In this document: positions 6,362 to 10,943 of the stretch, piece by piece | How the letters are laid out: each line of letters starts with the position of its first letter | How positions within the stretch are numbered: the first letter of the stretch is position 1 | Assembly: GCA_046538375.1 (NCBI GenBank) | Contig: JBKHJA010000092.1 | Span: 1-10,943, forward strand | Direction of reading: 5' to 3' | From: JBKHJA01 sp046538375 | Lineage (GTDB): Bacteria; Acidobacteriota; Aminicenantia; Aminicenantales; Aminicenantaceae | DNA: 10,943 nt | Program-made: the position numbers and the translations under genes | The notes under the pieces: generated by a model | Databases searched by the model: none | What the model saw: only the letters and a program-made list of their open reading frames with translations | Told to the model about the DNA's origin: nothing

Positions 6362-6402
6362 ACGATAGATAATCTTGGAAATGTACTGCTTTGGAAAATT
6401 AT

Positions 6403-7140
6403 TTATTTTCGGCTTCTGACAATTTTCGCTGGAATCCCCACAGCTACCGAGAATGCAGGTATATCTTTAGCTACTACAGAACCTGCTCCGATGATGGTGC
6501 CTGTATCGATCTTAACACCATCCAAAACCTTTACATCAGCTCCCAGCCAAACATCGTTTTCAACCAAAATACCTCCTTTATGAATTTCTGGCTGCTGAAT
6601 TATGGGGATATCCGTCCTTTTAAAGTCGTGACTGCCGCCTGCAATGAGGTAACAGTAAGCAGCAATCAGTATATTCTCCCCCAATCTAAGGGAACTTGCA
6701 GAATGCAGGAGGCAGTTGGTTCCTATGTTTGTGTTATCACCTATTTTAATACTGCCATTTTTACAGCTTAGAATTGTATTTCTATTGATTAGAACATTGT
6801 TTCCAATATTGATCCCCACTTCGAAATTTCCTTTTGCATCTAAAACGCAGTTATCGTCAATAATAACATTATCGCCTATTTCAATTTTCTTAGGATGTCG
6901 GATGGTTATATTCCTTCCAAATACAACATTGCTTCCCACTCGCTTGAAAAGCCTTTTAAAAAAAATTTTTCTTAAAAATAAACCGGCAGCCCCGGGCATC
7001 TGCCCAAACAGGGTCAATATGGTTTCATATTTAATAAAATACAGTAGATTGGAGCTCCCTATAAATATATCCTGATATTTCTTCATAGATGAGGCGGATC
7101 TGTTGATAAGGATTTCGCCAAACTCAGTTTGCCTTCTCAT
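6403..7140 (-). CDS. Left-handed beta-helix (hexapeptide repeat) acyltransferase
   Basis: This is probably a cytosolic O- or N-acetyltransferase acting on a sugar or glycan precursor, trimeric as is usual for the fold. Of 245 residues, about 70-160 and 185-225 carry hexapeptide turns of the type IEIGDN, INIGNN, IKIGDN, LRLGEN, VWLGADV and TIIGAGS. The loop AGGSHDF places a likely catalytic His at residue 171, and the end VGIPAKIVR is typical of WbbJ/LacA-like sugar acetyltransferases. The first 65 residues lie outside the helix and look like an added helical region, rich in aromatic residues (NLLYFIKYETILTLF). ATG 7140 has only a weak ribosome site; a second Met at residue 19 has none. A strong promoter precedes it. 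GC is low (20 of 60 in 6781-6840). Confidence 0.9.
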   Translation of the reverse strand: MRRQTEFGEILINRSASSMKKYQDIFIGSSNLLYFIKYETILTLFGQMPGAAGLFLRKIFFKRLFKRVGSNVVFGRNITIRHPKKIEIGDNVIIDDNCVLDAKGNFEVGINIGNNVLINRNTILSCKNGSIKIGDNTNIGTNCLLHSASSLRLGENILIAAYCYLIAGGSHDFKRTDIPIIQQPEIHKGGILVENDVWLGADVKVLDGVKIDTGTIIGAGSVVAKDIPAFSVAVGIPAKIVRSRK

Positions 7141-7186
7141 CAGTTGATCTTGTATTTTTAATTTGGTGTCTTTTTATCTTATAGGA

Positions 7187-7215
7187 TTTATATAATAACA
7201 GGTAGTTGATGTCAA
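7187..7215 (-). promoter_or_regulatory. Sigma70-type promoter of the acyltransferase gene
   Basis: On the minus strand TTGACA (7215-7210), 17 bp, TATAAA (7192-7187). The -35 is perfect and the -10 five of six. It lies in the 80-bp gap after the epimerase stop, giving a leader of about 40 nt to ATG 7140. Confidence 0.7.
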
Positions 7216-7220
7216 AAGTA

Positions 7221-8219
7221 TTATTTTGAATTTAGAAGACCGTTTTCAATATACCATTTAGCGGTTTTATGAATCCCTTCAACACAGCCTACTTCAGGTT
7301 TATAGCCAAGCTCCCGCTTTGCTTTTGAGCAATCGAAAGCACGATTTTTGTAAAAGATATCTAATCGCCGCCGGAAAATTGGAGGTTGGATTCTAAGTGC
7401 GACACAAATTTTCTCTACAATAAATGAAGTTAAATAAAGAGGCAAAACAGGCAAATGGATACTTGGTGCGGGAACACCCAGCTCTTTTGCTATGGTTTGA
7501 GTGAATTGATTGAGTGTAATGTATTCATCACCTCCTATGATATAAGCCTGACCAACAGCTTTTGAGTTTTCACCAGCCAGGCGAAAACCTTCAACTGTAT
7601 CCGTTATATAAGTTAAGTGGTAAAGAGTCTTTCCGCTGCCAAATATTATAAATTTTCTGTTTTGGATCAATCGATACATTTTTAGCATTCGAAGATCACC
7701 GGGTCCATAAATGCCAGTTGGCCGAACCACAGTAACAGGTAAACCTTTTTCCCGATAATAAGAGAATGCAATTTTTTCTCCTTCTGCCTTTGACTTTTGA
7801 TAAATATCTCCAGGATTAAAAGGGGAATTTTCATCTCCGGGAGGAGTTTCGATGTGTCCATGAACGCCCACAGTACTGCAATGCACAACACGTTTTACAT
7901 TCTTTTTGAGCGCAGCATTCAGCACATTTTTTGTGCCAAGCGCATTCACTGCCCAATATTCTGAATCCGGCAGATTGGCAGCTCTGTATAATGCCGCAAT
8001 ATGAAAGACGATGTCTACATCAGTCATGGCCATCTCCAAATCTTTCTCAGAGCGGATATCGCCAGTGGAAATCGAAATGGAAAGAGGTTTGAGCTTGTTT
8101 ATTTTACTTGCAGGGCGGACGAACACACGAACATGGTAGCCATGTGCAATTAGATTTTTTACCATATAATATCCTGTAAATCCCGACGCTCCGGTTACTA
8201 ATGCTTTTTCCGGCAACAT
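7221..8219 (-). CDS. NAD-dependent sugar epimerase/dehydratase (extended SDR)
   Basis: This 332-residue cytosolic oxidoreductase probably acts on a nucleotide sugar or a 3-beta-hydroxy compound. The N-terminal Rossmann motif is TGASGFTG (9-16), followed by GDIRS (53-57, adenine side), VFHIAALY (71-78), the catalytic Thr/Ser region CSTVGVHG (114-121) and YxxxK at Y140 and K144 (YQKSK). VVRPTGIYGPGD (164-175) is the usual substrate-side loop. It resembles the hopanoid-associated epimerase HpnA / 3-beta-HSD-like group, so the substrate is uncertain. I chose ATG 8219 because AAGGAG lies three bases upstream; a TTG at 8246 would add nine residues that do not fit the family start. No convincing promoter was found upstream. 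Downstream genes are co-oriented glycan enzymes. Confidence 0.9.
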   Translation of the reverse strand: MLPEKALVTGASGFTGYYMVKNLIAHGYHVRVFVRPASKINKLKPLSISISTGDIRSEKDLEMAMTDVDIVFHIAALYRAANLPDSEYWAVNALGTKNVLNAALKKNVKRVVHCSTVGVHGHIETPPGDENSPFNPGDIYQKSKAEGEKIAFSYYREKGLPVTVVRPTGIYGPGDLRMLKMYRLIQNRKFIIFGSGKTLYHLTYITDTVEGFRLAGENSKAVGQAYIIGGDEYITLNQFTQTIAKELGVPAPSIHLPVLPLYLTSFIVEKICVALRIQPPIFRRRLDIFYKNRAFDCSKAKRELGYKPEVGCVEGIHKTAKWYIENGLLNSK

Positions 8220-8322
8220 AAGCTCCTTAATGGGTCTCTGAACCAACAGTATTATTATTCAATTTGTGCATCAAGAAGGAAGGCCTATATTTATTTCTCT
8301 TTTTTATCCAAATTTTAGCATA

Positions 8323-8338
8323 AATTATTCAAATAATT
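8323..8338. repeat. AT-rich palindrome in the divergent spacer
   Basis: AATTATT (8323-8329) and AATAATT (8332-8338) are exact inverted copies around CA. A regulator operator is possible, but low-complexity AT DNA makes chance likely. Confidence 0.3.
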
Positions 8339-8345
8339 CTATTGA

Positions 8346-8501
8346 CTCAAATCCATCATCCAGGAAGCAGAGAAGGTTCAAAAAGCGAGGAATGGTCTAT
8401 TAAATTTATATGAACAGCAGGACGATTGCTGGATGGCTGAGAGTTGGCTGGAATTGCTGTTTGTTTACCATCACAACAGAGAAGCGTTGTATGCTTATTG
8501 A
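8346..8501 (+). pseudogene. Start-less ORF fragment, unrecognised
   Basis: After a TGA at 8343-8345 the frame stays open for 51 codons to a TGA at 8499-8501 and encodes a coding-looking sequence: an acidic/basic helical part (QEAEKVQKARNGLLNLYEQQ), then DDCWMAESWLELLFVYHHN and REALYAY. The only ATG is internal and leaves too little to be a domain. The other plus frames over this stretch stop earlier. I do not recognise the family. It could be the 3' remnant of a gene whose front was lost when the AT-rich block to its left arrived, or a chance open frame. It ends 34 bp before the GlpD-like start, and the possible glpD -35 element overlaps its stop codon. Confidence 0.3.
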
Positions 8502-8526
8502 TTAAATTTTTATCGATTAGTAATAT
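8498..8526 (+). promoter_or_regulatory. Possible promoter of the GlpD-like gene
   Basis: TTGATT (8498-8503), 17 bp, TAATAT (8521-8526); each hexamer matches four of six consensus bases. Transcription would start near 8533, only about three bases before ATG 8536, where no Shine-Dalgarno sequence is seen. The two facts together suggest a leaderless message. Confidence 0.35.
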
Positions 8527-8535
8527 ATTTTTAAG

Positions 8536-10227
8536 ATGAAAAGAGATATTTCCGGTCTAGCATCCACGGAATTCGATCTGGTCATAATCGGCGGAGGCAT
8601 AACAGGAGCCTGCCTTGCCCATGATGCGGCATCAAGAGGGATGAAGGTGGCGGTTGTGGAAAAGGGGGATTTTGGCGGGGCCACTTCATCTGCCTCCTCA
8701 AAGATTTTACACGGTGGTATCCGCTTCCTCCAGCAGGGTCAACTGCGCAGGGTGAGGGAATGTGCGCGCGAACGAAGTTACTTTCAGAATCTGGCTCCGC
8801 ATTTAACCACCTATGTTCCGTTTATTATTCCAACCTATAAGGGAATGAAAAGAAGCAAACTGCTTCTCAGCACAGCCATGGCCGTGTATGAACTGTTGTG
8901 CCTGGGGCAGAACAAGCACATAAAAGACTGCGCCAAAAAAGTGGCAGGCAGCCGCAGTCTCTCCAAGGCTGAAGTCCAGGAATTACTACCCGGTATAGCC
9001 TCCCAGAAAATGACGGGCGGCCTTTTGTTTTACGAAAGCCTTATGCACAGTCCGGAAAGGATGACCCTGGCTTTTCTGGAAACAGCCGCCCACAACGGGG
9101 CCGTGATTGCAAATTATATAAAGGCAAAGTCCCTGCTGAGAGTGGGGGATCGATTAATGGGGATATGCGCCCAAGATTTATTGAATGAAGAAGATATCGA
9201 AATACGCGCCAGGCTCGTGGTAAACGCCGCAGGTCCCTGGATTCCAAGTATCAACAAACTGGTGAATAATGACCGGATGACAGGTGTAGTGGCTGGCTTT
9301 TCAAAAGGAGCCCATATTATAACCAGGTCCCTGACTGATGAATATGGAGTTGCGCTTCCTACAAGAAAAAAACATAAAGCGCTCATAAGCCGGGGCGGCC
9401 GCCATATTTTTATTATACCCTGGCGGGGCCGTTCGCTCATAGGCACAACATACGCCCCATATGAAGGTCCCCTGGAATCAGTCAGAGCCACCGAAAGCGA
9501 TGTGATGGAGCTTATCCATGAATTGAATACCGCACTGGAGGGAGCTTCTCTCAAGCGGCAGGATGTTTTGTTTGCATACGCCGGAATTTATCCGCTGGTT
9601 GAAGGACAGGTGAATCATGATGTTTATCAGGGGACGCACAGGGATAAGATAGTTGACCACGCCAGAAGTGACGGCCTGGAGGGGCTGGTTTCTGTTTTGG
9701 GAGCGAGATACACATCCGCCAGAGCCTTAGCTGAAAAAGCTCTTAATCTGATCGTAAAAAAATTCGATCGACCCTACAAACCATGTCAAACCCGGAGCAC
9801 GCCACTGCTTTCCGGGAACATACCTGATCTCAATTCCTTTATAAGAGATAAAAAGAGAGAATATTCGCCGATTGTGGATGGTAAGATTACATCCCACCTC
9901 ATAACCTATTACGGTGCATCCGTGGACAGACTCCTTTCTCTGATAAGAAACAAGCCTGAACTGGGAAAACGCCTGTCGCCCCGCCATGATGTGATAGAAG
10001 CAGAAGTCGTTCACGCAGTAAAATACGAAATGGCTCATCATCTGGATGACGTGGTGTTTCGACGCACTGGGCTGGGGACGCTGGGCAGCCCGGGATTGGA
10101 TGTCATCAAGCGCTGCGCTGAGCTTATGGGCAGTGCTCTTGGCTGGGATTGGGCTGCCAGGGAACAGGAAATAAGCTCCACCACGGCAAAATTTATTTCC
10201 TGGAAAAATTCCTGTGAGATGGTTTGA
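8536..10227 (+). CDS. GlpD/GlpA-family FAD-dependent glycerol-3-phosphate dehydrogenase-like oxidoreductase
   Basis: Members oxidise sn-glycerol 3-phosphate to dihydroxyacetone phosphate at the membrane and pass electrons to quinone. The 563 residues show the FAD Rossmann motif DLVIIGGGITG (14-24) with E42, SSASSKILHGGIRFL (51-65, FAD and substrate side, R63), NAAGPW (230-235), and a C-terminal GlpD cap domain (about 420-555) with HHLDDVVFRRTGLG (501-514). There is no GlpA-type C-terminal iron-sulfur domain. Two substrate-pocket positions differ from classical GlpD: the AGxRPL Arg is Tyr352 (AGIYPL), and the GGKLTTYR Lys is Arg391 (GARYTSAR); R369 is kept. So the substrate may be G3P or a related polyol phosphate. 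ATG 8536 lacks a ribosome site, yet the FAD motif requires a start close to it. A GT4 gene follows without spacing. Confidence 0.88.
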   Translation: MKRDISGLASTEFDLVIIGGGITGACLAHDAASRGMKVAVVEKGDFGGATSSASSKILHGGIRFLQQGQLRRVRECARERSYFQNLAPHLTTYVPFIIPTYKGMKRSKLLLSTAMAVYELLCLGQNKHIKDCAKKVAGSRSLSKAEVQELLPGIASQKMTGGLLFYESLMHSPERMTLAFLETAAHNGAVIANYIKAKSLLRVGDRLMGICAQDLLNEEDIEIRARLVVNAAGPWIPSINKLVNNDRMTGVVAGFSKGAHIITRSLTDEYGVALPTRKKHKALISRGGRHIFIIPWRGRSLIGTTYAPYEGPLESVRATESDVMELIHELNTALEGASLKRQDVLFAYAGIYPLVEGQVNHDVYQGTHRDKIVDHARSDGLEGLVSVLGARYTSARALAEKALNLIVKKFDRPYKPCQTRSTPLLSGNIPDLNSFIRDKKREYSPIVDGKITSHLITYYGASVDRLLSLIRNKPELGKRLSPRHDVIEAEVVHAVKYEMAHHLDDVVFRRTGLGTLGSPGLDVIKRCAELMGSALGWDWAAREQEISSTTAKFISWKNSCEMV

Positions 10228-10943
10228 ATGCTCATAGATAAGAAAAAAGCAGAGCCTTTGAAATCTCTCACAGTGCTTCATATCGCGCCCACCCCGTTTT
10301 TTTCTGACCGCGGCTGCCATATTCGTATAAAAGGCATTATAAATGCGCTTAAAAAAAAAGGGGTGCGCAGCATTCTGTGTGCCTATCATCTTGGCCGTGA
10401 TATACCTCATATCGAAACTGTAAGGACACCCCGCCTTCCCGGATTCACCAAAAAAGAACCAGGCCCCTCGCCGTTTAAATATCCTGCGGATATTCTTTTG
10501 TTCTTCAAGGTCTTCTCGGTCATCCATAAAAAGCGGCCCCATATTATCCATGCCCACCTTCACGAAGGCGCGCTCATCGGCTGGGCGGCTCGCGCCTTTT
10601 TCTTTTGGCGTAAAATTCCGCTTGTTTTTGACATGCAGGGAAGCCTCACCGGAGAATTGGAATCCCATGGATATTTTGATGGATTCAAGCCTTTGAAAAA
10701 GGTTTTCAGGACCATTGAATATTTAATAGCCCGCATGCCGGATTATTTCGTGTGTTCATCCCAGAGAGGTGTCGACATTCTCCGCTCGAATTTTCGCGTA
10801 AATCCAAATCGTATATTCCTGGCATACGATGGTTATGATATCGAGAGAGCAGATCCCGCGGCCTTAAACGAAATGAAGAACAAAATGAATCTTCCCAGCG
10901 GCACACCCATTGTCATTTATACAGGTTTACTGATGAAGGCCAA
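10228..10943 (+). CDS. GT4 family (group 1) glycosyltransferase, 3' partial
   Basis: This cytosolic GT-B enzyme probably adds a sugar from a nucleotide donor to a surface glycan or lipid acceptor. The 238 codons in view cover the N-terminal acceptor domain and the start of the donor domain. LHIAPTPFFSDRGCHIRIKG (18-37) matches the Gly-rich acceptor loop; IIHAHLHEGALIGW, VFDMQGSL and DYFVCSSQRGVDIL follow. NPNRIFLAYDGYD corresponds to the usual PNGVD hinge, and PIVIYTGLL begins the donor domain. The catalytic EX7E motif lies past the right edge. The ATG directly follows the GlpD-like stop (TGAATG) in the same frame and has no clear ribosome site, so translation probably couples to the upstream gene. 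Short hydrophobic stretches are present but no clear membrane segment. Confidence 0.9.
   Translation, partial: MLIDKKKAEPLKSLTVLHIAPTPFFSDRGCHIRIKGIINALKKKGVRSILCAYHLGRDIPHIETVRTPRLPGFTKKEPGPSPFKYPADILLFFKVFSVIHKKRPHIIHAHLHEGALIGWAARAFFFWRKIPLVFDMQGSLTGELESHGYFDGFKPLKKVFRTIEYLIARMPDYFVCSSQRGVDILRSNFRVNPNRIFLAYDGYDIERADPAALNEMKNKMNLPSGTPIVIYTGLLMKA

Larger units (their letters stand above)
8220..8535. other. Divergent intergenic region
   Basis: This 316-bp gap separates the minus-strand epimerase from the plus-strand GlpD-like gene. The half next to the epimerase is AT-rich and holds the palindrome AATTATT-CA-AATAATT (8323-8338). The middle holds a start-less coding-looking stretch (8346-8501), and the right end a possible promoter for the plus-strand pair. 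No RNA gene or transposon end is visible. Confidence 0.5.

Noticed and set aside
8220..8246. TTG start at 8246 for the epimerase
   Set aside because: ATG 8219 has AAGGAG upstream and gives the normal distance to the TGASGFTG motif.
8323..8345. Promoter for the epimerase gene
   Set aside because: Several TA-rich -10-like words occur, but none has an acceptable -35 at 16-18 bp.
10225..10227. TGA as selenocysteine or recoded codon joining the GlpD-like and GT4 proteins
   Set aside because: The GlpD domain is complete at this point, and no stem-loop typical of a SECIS element is evident just downstream; a normal stop is simpler.
9727..10668. 313-codon minus-strand open frame
   Set aside because: It is antisense to the GlpD-like C-terminal domain and the GT4 gene, both recognisable; its residue make-up is not protein-like.

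Overview
The window looks like a piece of chromosome from an uncultured Gram-negative bacterium. A type II lipoprotein signal peptide, a membrane-anchored polyprenyl-phosphate-type glycosyltransferase and several surface-polysaccharide enzymes point that way. I cannot name the phylum from sequence alone. Seven of the nine genes lie on the minus strand. The last two, at the right end, lie on the plus strand.

Layout from left to right. (1) 1-1747, minus: the N-terminal 582 residues of a lipoprotein built from at least five tandem BACON-like beta-sandwich domains; it runs off the left edge. (2) 1748-2057: a spacer with no gene and two inverted repeats. (3) 2058-4188, minus: a two-gene unit, thiC (thiamin pyrimidine synthesis) overlapped by an endonuclease IV-type TIM-barrel gene. 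It has a near-consensus sigma70 promoter and a leader of about 20 nt, so there is no room for a TPP riboswitch. (4) About 4266-4478: a compact block of short repeats with exact 20-bp inverted units and a 50-bp direct repeat. It resembles REP/BIME or MITE-type DNA and fills the space between thiC and the next gene. (5) 4477-8219, minus: four genes for cell-surface glycan or lipid modification, namely a GT2 glycosyltransferase with two C-terminal membrane segments, a SAM methyltransferase, a left-handed beta-helix acyltransferase and an extended-SDR sugar epimerase/dehydratase. The spacers before the glycosyltransferase and the acyltransferase hold good sigma70-like promoters with 17-bp spacing, so this is a run of co-oriented genes with internal promoters rather than one simple operon. 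The methyltransferase and acyltransferase part is clearly more AT-rich than thiC in the lines I counted. (6) 8220-8535: a divergent intergenic region that holds a start-less, coding-looking fragment and a likely promoter for the plus-strand pair. (7) 8536-10943, plus: a GlpD/GlpA-family FAD oxidoreductase followed with zero spacing (TGAATG) by a GT4 glycosyltransferase that runs off the right edge.

Taken together, the right two thirds looks like part of a surface polysaccharide or glycolipid locus. The most interesting points are the GlpD-like enzyme, which appears to lack two residues that bind substrate in classical GlpD, the repeat block beside thiC, and the very recent internal duplication in the BACON-like lipoprotein. 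I see no CRISPR array, RNA gene, phage gene or clear defence system. I did not find a convincing wholly new system.
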